This document shows, piece after piece, positions 45,207 to 55,747 of a stretch of DNA of 55,747 bases; the first letter of the stretch is position 1, and each line of letters starts with the position of its first letter. Location: the NCBI RefSeq assembly GCF_001186125.1, contig NW_014040409.1, positions 72,078 through 127,824 of the forward strand, written 5' to 3'. This DNA is from Sphaeroforma arctica JP610 (Eukaryota > Opisthokonta > Ichthyosporea > Ichthyophonida). Both the position numbers and the translations under genes were made by a program. The notes below the pieces were generated by a model. It saw only the letters and a program-made list of their open reading frames with translations. It searched no databases and was not told where the DNA came from.

Positions 45207-48169
45207 CTTTAATATTCAACAGCAGTACCAGGGTACACTAACCTTACATCAATAGCCACTGGCAGAATATATTATTTAGGTCGCACCTCAAAACATCATT
45301 TATTCCAAACTACACGATCGAAACTGAAATTCTTGCAAGACCGTCATCTCTAGCATCACAAATATTAGACCTTACCTGCGATGAGTGACCTATATATACG
45401 CTATTTAAATAGCTGGCAGCTGCGAAAGTATCGCTTCGTATGTCCAGGTTCATATACTTTGCACAGCTGTGGTGAGCTATATCATACACAGTTTATTTCC
45501 CAATAATGAGTGTATCCCACCTTTTTGGCCACTGTGCCAGTTTTGACAAGTCTTCGATCACCAACACTTGTTTTTTCGCTAGTTGAATACCAGCATTTTA
45601 CGAAAAACAATCCAGCTGAAACGTTTCTGCATTAAAACAAATCTTCTCGACCACCCGTTGTCACAGTTCAATGAAAGAAAAAGGAGTAAACTGATTAGAT
45701 GCAGCTATTAGCATGTAACCCCTTTTTACACTGCTATTTACACGAGCTGTACAGAACTGATTAAGGTTGCTATCTTGTACCAAATAAATATATACTCTTA
45801 AATTTTACACGATCAAGCAATCGGTGGACTAAATTACTGGTTATTTCAGAAATGGGCTTTTACAAAGCACAGACATCGCCGTATTTTTTTCTCAGACAAT
45901 CAGCCCTAATGGGAAGGTTATTGTCACGAACCAATCAAAAGCAGGTTGAGTCAATACTGTGGTGTAAATAGAATGTTTCTTGGGCCGTGCTAATTGTGCA
46001 TGTATTTTAGTACAAGTATAGCATTTCACTGATGTTTGACGAATAAATCTAAATTTGAAAGTTGTGATACTTTTGACGACGAATTAGCGGCTTTGTTGTT
46101 CCGCATAGCATATTCACTACTTTAGTCCGTCTATGATGTGCATCGCTTTTGAAATATCTTGTCGTATGCGCCCCCCGGGTCGGTGTATTTTCGATCAAAA
46201 TCGGCGGTTTATCTCCATGTTTGTTTTAGCCAAATATAGTCAAAGGACAAAAATATCCCAAAATCATAATACCACGTACTTTTTCAAGAGTTATTATTGA
46301 CGAAGAGCGTTGGTAGATTTTCTTACTGGCAGTCAGTGCATATCTATTGTGTAAAATTTCGGGTTAGACTGACTAACCTTCGACCAAAATCTATCCCATT
46401 CTAATTTATACAATACAATACTTGTTGAAAGGTCTCCAGCTTCAGTAAATACCTGATTTTTCTGACACACACCACGTGTCTACACTATGTTCAAATTTAT
46501 GCGCACTTCAAACCGGAAGTATTTTTTTATGCTGAGCCAAGCCACTAGAACGTTCCGTAAGGGCTGACTTATTTCAAATAAGGTGAGATGTTGCGGTTGT
46601 TAATTAAGATTCGGCACAACAGACAAGTGCACATCAAAGAGCTTGATAAGTCTTTTACTTTGTCCGATAATCACTGCATTAGTTCCGCATGAGTTTTATC
46701 TCTGTATTCTAGGTAGTTTGTGGCATCCGACAACTTTTATGCACACGAGCAAGGGTTTGTCCTTCAGATCGTCATCGTAGCTCGCTATCTTCGCTTTCTG
46801 CAATGCATAAAGACATCCGACAATACAGCAGTGTAGAACCATTCGACTTAAACTGCGGCATCCCAGCCTCTCGACATCAATATATACTCTATGCATATGG
46901 CCATATAGCTCATCCCTTGTGACCTATTCAAGTACGGTGAATATATACTGGATCAAATTAGTGCCTCGTTACGGTTGACTATATAGTTGAGAAGGCTATA
47001 TTATAGCTGTGGTAACGTTATTCATTCGACAAAATACTTTTTGGCACATGACCCTTCACGACCTCTTAGCGTACTTTTATTTGAACTCGTAATTAAAGCT
47101 GCTGCTGCAGCTGATACCCGCTCTCTTTTCGCTTATGAACCAACAGGGAAGGGGGGAGAGGGATTTGCACTTGCCAATTCGTAGTCTGCGCCCATGCAAA
47201 GCCATGGGAACGCGCAACCGCTATCACAGAACGCTTTCACTAGATTTTCCCCCAGTGGCAAAACAACTTGTCTTGCATTGTGTATCAATTATGCCAGAAG
47301 CAAAGACCATTTAAGGGGCGATTAAAAATTGTGCAAAATATACACTTCAAATCACAATGCACGTCTGCACTATCAATTAAACGAGACTTGATACCTACCC
47401 GACTTCCTATACCGATAAAATACCGCTCGCAATGTAAATATATCTTTACTGCAACCGTACCATATCCTAGCGTAGTAACTACACTAGTAAAATTAAGTGC
47501 CTACTGAATGCAAAAATGAAAAGTTATTTCCACTATTACTGTCGATTGCTATTCCGATCCACTCAAATGAGCGCGAGTGCCAGGGCATATCTAGGTTACA
47601 TGCCGATGAGGCAGGAACGCAGAAAATAAATCGGACTACACTACTGTAAATGGTTACTTGATATCTGAAGACGTCTGTATTGCCTTGATTTCACCTATTA
47701 GAACGCATTACATACCAATATACGACACGTCTCTTGTCTCACATCATATTCGAATGTGCCAGTGCTAGCAGGCTATACCACATAGCAGACAGTCTGCCTT
47801 TGTTGATATGGTTGTCTCGCGTCTCAAGAATTCAACGTATACACTTTAGGAGCTCAGGAGTGATAAACATACACTTATTTGTAAACAGTGAACTCATCAG
47901 CAGCCGCCAATCTACCCATCTGATAAAATCAAATATTTATGTTGGAGGCTAACCCATATTCCTCATGCAGAGGCCGCTTACAGGTATATGGGGGCATTTG
48001 CCATATAATATTGCCTAAAACACGTCCCGTGTGTCCTCCCCATGGCACACTACCACACAGAGAATGCAAATATCAACAGGTAAGCTACATACGAAACTTC
48101 CATCAGCTTCTCCCTACTTCTTCATCAGTTCGGGGGACCATAAACTGAATGTGTTTTGGTTCATTCTCG
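45207..48169. other. Intergenic region, no gene recognised
   Basis: Nearly 3 kb of AT-rich sequence with the 3' UTR of RecQ-B. Open frames are short and without family resemblance. The best of them, minus strand 46696-46896, has a vaguely C2-like LLVCIKVVGCHKLP segment, not enough to call. Confidence 0.5.
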
Positions 48170-48960
48170 CCGTCATAGGATTGTGAAAGTGCTTTGTTGC
48201 TGAATATAGTTTCGCATGTAGTTTGCATGTCCCGCTGCTCTGTGCATGTTTAGTTTTGTTCTGGTTAGTGGCCAACCCATCCTACGTTTTTCCCAGGATG
48301 ATTTTTTAGTCCTTGAGTCGAAACTGTTACACCCAGTTTGTTGAATGTCTTGATTGCGAAAGCACATTTCAAGTGGTTCAAACGGCATTTTGCTCGGTTA
48401 AGTCTTTTGACAACCTCACGCACCCGTAAGACTTGGTATGAATGTGTCATACACATACACTTGTACTCCGTTGATGTATATGAGCAAAATTGTCATGACT
48501 CCTTAAAATTTTGTTGTCAGTGCATGTAAGCCAAAGGTTCTAATTTAATCGAGTATTTGAGCCCCTCTCCACGACAATATGAAGAAGTGTATGCTCTTTG
48601 CATTTACTAGGAAGTGGGGAAAGCCTCTCTTTGAATCTAGTTTGGAAATAAATTGGGTTTCTTCTAGGTTGTGGAGTAATCCTTCTATTTTTGGTAATAC
48701 GAACCTATCTTGTTCATGTTGATAGTTGATCTCTCTTCAGTCTAGACATACATGCACTTTCTACAGTAAACCTGTTTGGTCGTATTCGCTTGTAGAGAGG
48801 TATAGCGCGAAGTTCTTTTATGTGGGTGTTGTTCGTTTATTTATGTGTCCATCTTTAATCCACTTTTGTACATTCTCATCGGTTTAATGTTTATTTTTGT
48901 ATGGCATCTGTTTGATGTTGATTTCATTACTTGGTACCTTCACCGTACTCGCTGAAAAAA
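48170..48960 (-). mobile_element. Ty3/Gypsy-like retroelement fragment (pol), fossil
   Basis: The minus strand carries remnants of a reverse transcriptase and its downstream connection region: REINYQ near the 5' side, then VVKRLNRAKCRLN and FNKLGVTVSTQGLK. These are typical of Ty3/Gypsy-type pol. It is related to the plus-strand piece at 55.1-55.65 kb. It is broken in many places and truncated at both ends, an old copy. No terminal repeats were identified. Confidence 0.7.
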
Positions 48961-50115
48961 TACATTGTGAGACCCCAACAAGAAAGCCTGGACGACTCTA
49001 ACCGCAGAAGAGAAGAAGCCGGGACGAGTTCCGACCACATATATTAATAGATATCGAGCAAATTCATTAACATCTAATCACACCTAAGAAAGACTAAAGT
49101 GTCACATCTACATGGGAAAGAATCTTGGTTCGTTCTCACAATACCAAAAAAAAGAAAATTTAGCAACAAGTAGATACCTATGATTAAGAGACATTGCAGG
49201 AACAGACACACAGTAAAACACAATTGTCAAATGGGAAAGAACCCAGAAACAATAGTTTAGATATTGATACACATACAGGAAGTGAATAGTAACTGTCATA
49301 AGCAACACTCAAATCATATTCACATTGAAAGGGGTGCCTACACACAAAGCATACACACTCATGCGAAGTGATTCAAGAAGTGATATATTAATGGCTATAG
49401 AGCAGAAGAATGACCTGCAACATAAATTGATAGAAATTACACAGTAAATATTAAATACAAATGAAGTATATTAGCTCAGATTATCAGTCATCACATGCTT
49501 AGTACGTAAACGATTAAGAAGAGAGCACTTTACCGTAAATCAAGAAAAGTCAAACAACCCACAAACAATCACAATGCACACAGCATCAGATAGTGATTGA
49601 GAGAAGTTGAGAAGGCTTTGAATGAGACACACTAAAGATTAGACTGGAGAACAAATAATCATACCAAGTGCACAAAATAAAGATGAGAAACAATCAGTTA
49701 TAATTAAAGGCACATAGACAACAAGTCCTACATCAATGGTCCTGTGCATGTACACAGAACAAATTTCATAAAATAAGTCCGATGAGACAGAACAAGTACG
49801 CTACCAGAGTATCACTAATAAGATATAATAATACAACAACACAAAATAGGAACAGGGTATTGCGCAAGAGCACAAGACATGTCTCACAATAACAAGACAA
49901 TTGCATCCAAACATAATAAGATCCACACGTGGCTCGGGTGAATGTGCGTGTAAACTATTAGAAGGAATAGTTCCGACAATATACACAACTACTAAAACAC
50001 AAGAGAGGTTTGGCACGCAAGAAATACTTGGTAAATGCGAACAAAAGTAAACAATGAATGTACCGCGCAACTAGTACAAGTACAAAGAATAGGTTTGCAA
50101 TAGAGGATGAGTACA

Positions 50116-50227
50116 GTTCGGTACGGGATCGAACATCCTACGAGTCCGGTACAGGAGCGAACATCATATACGACCGAACATCACAGGTGACATCAATATC
50201 ACAATAGTTCGGTACAGGACCGAACAT
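50116..50227. repeat. Three near-palindromic repeats, CGGTACAGGACCG type
   Basis: Three 21-base units at 50116-50136, 50144-50164 and 50207-50227 follow the pattern GTTCGGTAC-(A/G)GGA-(C/T/G)CGAACAT, with a half-unit CGACCGAACAT near 50171. Each can fold into a short hairpin, GTTCGGT pairing with ACCGAAC. They sit in the leader of the plus-strand retroelement. Confidence 0.75.
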
Positions 50228-50544
50228 TCATTGCGTCATCACCCGTGTCAATCAAGGCTGCGATCTCATGAGAAAATACATCCACCTAAGGCCACGTATG
50301 ACAAAAGAAGATCATTATTATACATAATGAACAAGTCTAGCTATGTTCACGCGTGACGAATTAAGCTTACAAACAAACAACGAAAGCATATCCCCAATTA
50401 CAGGAGATAACGCCACAAGCTGCCGATCAATACGAATAGGTAAACACTTTCCACGGAAGTGCAACAAAGCGTGCTAACAAAAGTAAGTAAGATAAATCAA
50501 ATTTTAATTTCTTTTTACACAAGTTACCAGCAAAGACAAGGGGG

Positions 50545-51930
50545 ATGAAGTGTTTATTCGGAAGAAATACAACACAAGTCATTACTATTAACTTGCAATA
50601 CATACACCAACACAGACAACTCAAGATGCCAACAGCAACCTTGGCAGACGTGCATGGTGGAGATGGGGATGATACCAACATGCAGCTCATGAATAACAGC
50701 TTAGTGGGGAAACTAACCCCAGGTAGTAGCTTGAATCTATATACACATAATGAGGTAAGAATTCAGGCGTCAACAATGCGTTTAGAAATAAACAAGAGCA
50801 TTCGTCATGGCAATCTCGTCCTGGTCAATAGATTCATCTCCGAGCTAGATCAGAACCTGTAGCTATCGCAAGCCACACAAGATGAGAGTAGGCATTCATG
50901 ATCAGTAACCTGAATGTCGCATGCTCCGGGTAGACACAGACCTCAAAAAGAGATACGATCAAGCCATTAAAGCGTGTGATGACGACTAGAAGGATGAAAT
51001 AATCCTAATTAGCCAATACATTGAGCTAGAGATCATGCGTTCACACTTAGGTGATAAGATAAATAAACCAGCGCTATTTAAATTACAAAAGACCGCTGAA
51101 TTTCCGAAGTTATCGAGAGAAAGCTGTTACAAAATGGAAAATTGTGAAGACATTGTAGAGCTTACTACGCAATGCAAAGTGTTTTTAGCTAAGTCAATGT
51201 CATTATGTCAGTATCCAGCACTAGTAAGATGTCTATTAAATTTTACTGATGCAACTTAGAAGACCAAGGGGGTCCTCGATGAGTCACATGGTTCAGAGAC
51301 GCAGAACACAAAGCACTACACTGATCCAGAACAAACAAATAGAATCATTATTGATAGACTCAGATATCACCCTGTAGACTATCTGTCAGAGAAGTTTCTC
51401 AATGACATGGAGAACAAGGCATTGAGCATGGAAGTACGCACAGAGCGTATGTATAGAACAATGCAAGTGCTAGAGGATCGATAAAGAAGCACAGACAAAG
51501 AGCCAATATAAGTACAACTCCTCAAGCATGTACTATGGACAGCAGGGCAAGGTAGACGCAATTAAAGCAACCAAACTGCCTGATGGAAGTGACGGTCACC
51601 TATCAGGTATGAGATGTGAAACAGAGTGTGTTTTACTCTCTTACAAAAGTATCCATACGAGCAGCAGCGAAGGTACATACAGACCGGTTGCTCAGAGAGT
51701 GTAAGAGATACCACTCGAATGCATATCAAGCAACGAACACGGCGGCACATAGCCAAACACTGAGTACTGTACCCCCAATCGACAAGCATCCCAAACCAGA
51801 CAGTAGTATACCCAGACAGCTCAATGTAATGGGACAACCCGAAGAGAAAATGGAGCGCGCGGGGCACGTGCTCGTCCCTATTGCAAGGTGTCACCAGCCC
51901 CATATCGCTTTAGGCAATGTCCAATGAAGT
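50545..51930 (+). mobile_element. Gag-like region of the plus-strand retroelement, fossil
   Basis: Several plus-strand open stretches in this interval encode polar, helix-rich peptides of the kind found in Gag (for example DYLSEKFLNDMENKAL and MEVRTERMYRTMQVLED). Position upstream of pol in the same orientation supports the call; no zinc knuckle was recognised with confidence. It carries several breaks. Confidence 0.45.
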
Positions 51931-52099
51931 TTGCAAATCAGACTAAGAAATCTGACGAGAGGGCCAAGAGTGACGTGCACTTGGCACTACTCTCATCTCC
52001 ATCACCACAGGAGAAGTGGAAGAGCTAACCGATAACGACGAATCCTAAAACAACTGGTGGGCGAAGGTAAACATGATTGCATGATTGACTTGGCTTACA

Positions 52100-54250
52100 G
52101 ATTAAAAGTAAATATAGCTAATGGCTAATTCAAAAAAAAATCTAACATCCCCACAATATTCGGCAATTGTGGAGGCTATTAGTGTTTTATGCTTGGCTAC
52201 GTGCACGCCGAGATGATCGAATAGACGTAAGACTTCGTTCAATTCTGTTGCGCCTTCTTTTTCTGATATTGTGTTGTGTACTATCAGAAAATCATCTACA
52301 TAACGTTGAAACCATATAGCAAGCTTCTCTAATAGAAAATCTACAGCGCAGGCCACTCTTTGATACAAGCAAGGTGTGGATGCTAGGCCGAACGGTAATG
52401 TAGCTTTAAAATAGTACAGACCGGCGAACATGTAACCGATCAACAGTACGTGCCAAGACCATATGGGTATAGTACGAAATGCTGACGATATGTCTACAAC
52501 ACTCATTCTCGTACCTATGGGTTGCTGTGCGATGTGATATATGGCTCTGGATAGTGTGGGATTACTGAACTTATCTGTAGCTGTGTGTTCGTTCACGAAA
52601 TCTTCTCCGTACGATAGTGTTGTTTGCTGCCGGGTTTGAGGTCAGCCCAATTGGTGAAATTCAGCAAAAGCTTAGTTGGTCAACTTGCTCTTGTGTGTCT
52701 GGACCCAAAGTTCGACCCTTATTGCATTCGGTTTGTATCGCATACTTCACCACCTGTGGTTTGGCATTTGCTGAGGAGTGGGGTGGGTGTATGATAGTAT
52801 CGCAAGGACCACTCTAGTCTATCTGTATGCTTTTAGATAATGTGTCGCACAACCACACCGTTTCCTGGTGCTCATACCCTTCCGTTTTCAAACAGTGCCT
52901 TAGATTATCGATGTTGATTGGTGTGAGTGCCACTGCATCGATACCTAGTATTTATGCACCTCACTTCCATCGCTTTGTGTCATACGTTGTAGTCTGTTGT
53001 CTGTGTTGATCGTCTTTCGGCGTAGACTACAGGTTTTATTATCTGTGCTGCTTGATCGTGATAGGACTCGTACTAGGTGGGATGTCATTAGCTGTGCCAA
53101 GTCATTTCCTAGCTGATTGTGTCTTATCTGGTCGCTCGTGCCTATGACCATCTGGGCATGGCTCTTCGCGTTTGTTGTTATTGAATGCGAAACAGATTTC
53201 GCCTTGCTTTTGTCGTTTGCATTCACAAATGCAGAAACTATGTAGTTGGAAATATTCAGCAAAGAGGGGGTCTGATATGCGATCCGTTGGGCTGGCGGTA
53301 TTAATTTGTATAGTTGTCGGATGTATCACACTTAGAACTGTCTTAGAATCATATACTGGAATTGATCTGAGATGACGCTCGTCAATACGTGCTATTCTTG
53401 GTGCTGAATATAATTTACATTGCTCGCACACGGTTATCACCCAGTGGATCATATCTAAAATGGCGGATGGGTCTGATAGAATGTTTTGCGTGTAAATTAG
53501 TGTCGTTGCTACTGTTAACAGAGCCATGTGTTTAATGTCAATATGAGACGTGAATGTCTCCTTCTGTCGCTCTACCCTTACGCCTTGCAGAGTTAATTGA
53601 ATATAATCTGTGCGTGTGGCATCTAGGCCTTCCCGTGCTACAGATTTCGTCTGTGTCAGAGAGAATAACTTACCATCTTCGAGTGCCCTACGATTTGACT
53701 CACTGACGTTCGGGATTACTAACTTCATGCGATATCTTTGGGTGTCCACACGACGTGTCGGTTGCATTCCGTTGACGTTCTCAGCTACCATGATGAGCTC
53801 CTTCTTCAAGCGCGAGCTGTCATCTTCTAGACGTTGCATTTTTTCTTCCATTCGACGGAGTTTCTTATCATTGATCTTATTCTGGTCCGCATTGAGTTCA
53901 GTTGGAACCTTGTTTGTGTTGGTGTTGAATGACGTATTGTGACCGCTCGGCTGATGTTCGTCAGTATTGTATGTATGAAAATAGCTCTGCCAGCCATTTT
54001 GGCTAGGTTGGTGCATTTCTGGTTGATACCAATTCCCCTAGCCGTTGTTGTTCCATGAGCTTGGTCCATATTGGCACCACCACGTATTGTATTCTTGTGC
54101 ATGTCTTTTGTCGTCAGACAGATTCGTATAGTCGTGGTGGTTATTGTAAGTGCTAGAAGCAGGACTGGAATTGATTGATTCGTGAGGTATTTTATGGGGA
54201 CCTAAACCGGTTGGGATATGATCGTCCCATCGTCTATTTGTGATCATATT
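52100..54250 (-). mobile_element. Second retroelement inserted on the minus strand, fossil
   Basis: Two adjacent minus-strand open regions. 53102-54016 (304 codons) looks Gag-like: a Gln/Asn-rich start, a coiled coil (LRRMEEKMQRLEDDSSRLKK) and a Cys/His-rich end (CICECKRQKQ..CPDGHRHERPD). 52102-52596 is a reverse-transcriptase fragment with DISSAFRTIPI, LPFGLAS and the catalytic motif YVDDFL. The LPFGLAS/YVDD style fits DIRS- or Ty3-type enzymes; I cannot decide between them. It interrupts the plus-strand element, so it is younger than that one. It is incomplete and broken, and no terminal repeats were identified. Confidence 0.6.
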
Positions 54251-54649
54251 AAGGGGTTTTTTTTATAATTATCTATTAGCTATTACTAACCCGCACAATG
54301 TTGATAATTGTGAGACTGATCATTTCTTGTCTTCGCGCACTACATATATATTATTTGTCGTGTCTCGGCTTTCCTTCTCCGGTTCGTCTCCAAGGAGATG
54401 TCTGAGGTATCGATCCTTACTATATATGTAGCCTCACTCTGATATTTGTGGGGCAGCCTGTAGTTCCGCCAATAAACGTACGCTAATATTACAATATATT
54501 CGAGAGCCGGACAATGGCTCAATCACACGGCATTCCATCCTCCTGTTTAACTATCTAAAACTCCACTTTTCTTCTACAAATGTGGATATAGATGAAGAAC
54601 CGCTGTTAATAAAAGCAAAAAATATAAATTACCAACCTTTATCCTTGCT

Positions 54650-55650
54650 TCCCTGGCAATACATACAGGGCACTCGTAGACTTAAGCGCACAACGCTCAT
54701 GTATGGACAAAAGTATAGTAATTGAACTATATCTATCAGTCAGAGCGCAACCAGGTTACATGCAATTAGCACAAACAGATGCGAGAATACAAAGAACAGG
54801 GTCAACCAAAGTATGAACCTATCAGACAAGAAAAACATTTCATTGTTTCGAAGTGCTGGACCTATCAGACAAGAAGACACCAATACTTCTAGGGAAGGAC
54901 ATCCTTCCATACATAGGGAATATATATAGCAGGATTAATAAATCCACTTATACGAACAGATACAAAATGGGAGTCACTACTCACTCCACATGAGGAAGAC
55001 CCTGAGCACGAATAAGTAGGGTTCAGCAAGTCTCTTGCAGACCTCTTAGAAACCCCTACAAATATACCTCCCAGACGTACATTGCAACCTGTCAAGCTCC
55101 AAAGTCACTGTGCCTGCTAATAAAATCAATGTCAAACAAATGAGGCATGCCAAAGTAAGCTTCGTTCCACATAAGTACATTCCACAAACAAATGGAGATG
55201 TGAACTGGTGGTTTACATTCACAACGACGACGGTGTGTGAACTTACCATTGTTAAATACTAGGGAACATGACCAAACAGGCCTCCTCGAGAAAGTATGGT
55301 AAACTTACCGTTGTTATCTACAGGGGAATATGACCAAGCAGGCTTCCTCAAGAAAGTAAGAACATGTTTAGACTTACGCGAGATTAATTACCAATACAAG
55401 CAAGACAAAATTGTGCCATTCGGTCTGCACTCACTAACACAATTTCAGAAGGACATGGCAAACTTGCTCATAGACATTAAAAGAGTGCAAGTGTATGTGG
55501 ATGACATAGTCAATGCAAGTCTCACAGAAGAAGAACATAGCAAAACAGTACTTGAAGTAATCAAACGATTGAACGGAGCAAAGTGGTCAACATTCTAGGG
55601 GTGAAAGTCACCACACAAGGACTCAAAGCTGATCTAGAAAAAAAGGAAAA
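54650..55650 (+). mobile_element. Protease/reverse-transcriptase region of the plus-strand element, fossil
   Basis: Plus-strand remnants with DLREINYQYKQDKIVPFGL, then the catalytic YVDDIV and VLEVIKRLNGAK, GVKVTTQGLKADLE. This is Ty3/Gypsy-like reverse transcriptase lacking parts of the usual domain. It is related to the minus-strand fragment at 48.2-49.0 kb. It is degenerate, and the element runs into a microsatellite at the window edge. Confidence 0.7.
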
Positions 55651-55705
55651 AAAGGATGAACTGGCCACTACCCAGAAGAATAAAAGATCTGCACAGAGCG
55701 GTGGG

Positions 55706-55747
55706 ACTATATATATAAATATATGTATATTTATGTATATATATATA
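55706..55747. repeat. TA/TGTA microsatellite at window end
   Basis: Simple TATATAAATATATG-type sequence running off the end of the window. Confidence 0.9.

Larger units (their letters stand above)
48961..55700 (+). mobile_element. Ty3/Gypsy-like LTR element with a nested insertion, fossil
   Basis: Plus-strand remains: a long A/C-rich leader (about 48965-50540), a gag-like region (about 50545-51930), then after an inserted minus-strand element, a protease/reverse-transcriptase region (about 54650-55650). The left edge may be an LTR starting TGTGAGACCCC at 48966, but a matching right LTR is not in the window. Multiple breaks are visible, so it is inactive and fairly old. Confidence 0.6.

Noticed and set aside
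46696-46896. Possible C2-domain fragment on the minus strand
   Set aside because: Only about 15 residues look C2-like; no neighbouring exon continues the fold.

Overview
This is intron-rich eukaryotic nuclear DNA. Almost every gene is split into many short exons with GT-AG borders and the standard code. Introns run from about 60 bp to 1.4 kb and several carry long TA/CA microsatellites. NSA2, aldehyde dehydrogenase, flotillin and BLM-type RecQ look animal- or fungus-like. A unicellular opisthokont such as an ichthyosporean would fit, but that is inference and the species cannot be named from this sequence. There are two 20-N assembly gaps (15120-15139 and 30906-30925).

Layout. 1-3.2 kb: microsatellite, a single minus-strand exon resembling the N-terminus of NIP30/PSME3IP1 proteins, and two nested sets of tandem duplications. 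3.27-4.4 kb (+): three-exon DUF4112 membrane protein. 6.1-10.1 kb (-): complete ten-exon aldehyde dehydrogenase, 493 aa. 10.65-13.36 kb (+): complete five-exon NSA2, 260 aa, divergent from ALDH. 14.6-19.4 kb (+): a 672-aa protein joining a DEP domain to a MerA-like flavoprotein disulfide reductase. 20.0-24.7 kb (-): complete 13-exon flotillin, 438 aa, convergent with the previous gene. 26.2-37.2 kb (+): BLM-type RecQ helicase of about 1,387 aa with helicase, zinc, winged-helix and HRDC parts. 39.1-45.2 kb (+): a second RecQ in tandem, with the same exon lengths through the helicase core but a short N-terminus and a different C-terminus lacking HRDC. 45.2-48.2 kb: no recognisable gene. 48.2-55.7 kb: decayed retroelements, one Ty3/Gypsy-like piece on the minus strand, then a related plus-strand element interrupted by another retroelement on the minus strand.

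How the genes relate. I see no operon-like system. Adjacent genes do ordinary cellular jobs: aldehyde oxidation, 60S ribosome assembly, redox chemistry, membrane microdomains and DNA repair. The most noteworthy items are the DEP-MerA-like fusion and the tandem RecQ pair. The pair shares exon structure and a GC-AG intron at the same position, and E2F-like motifs lie near both inferred starts. One intron of the first RecQ gene is being remodelled by a 52-bp minisatellite and a 212-bp duplication that has copied a splice acceptor and the start of the Walker A exon.

All exon joins were read by eye from splice signals, reading phase and family resemblance. No alignment, RNA data or database search was available.
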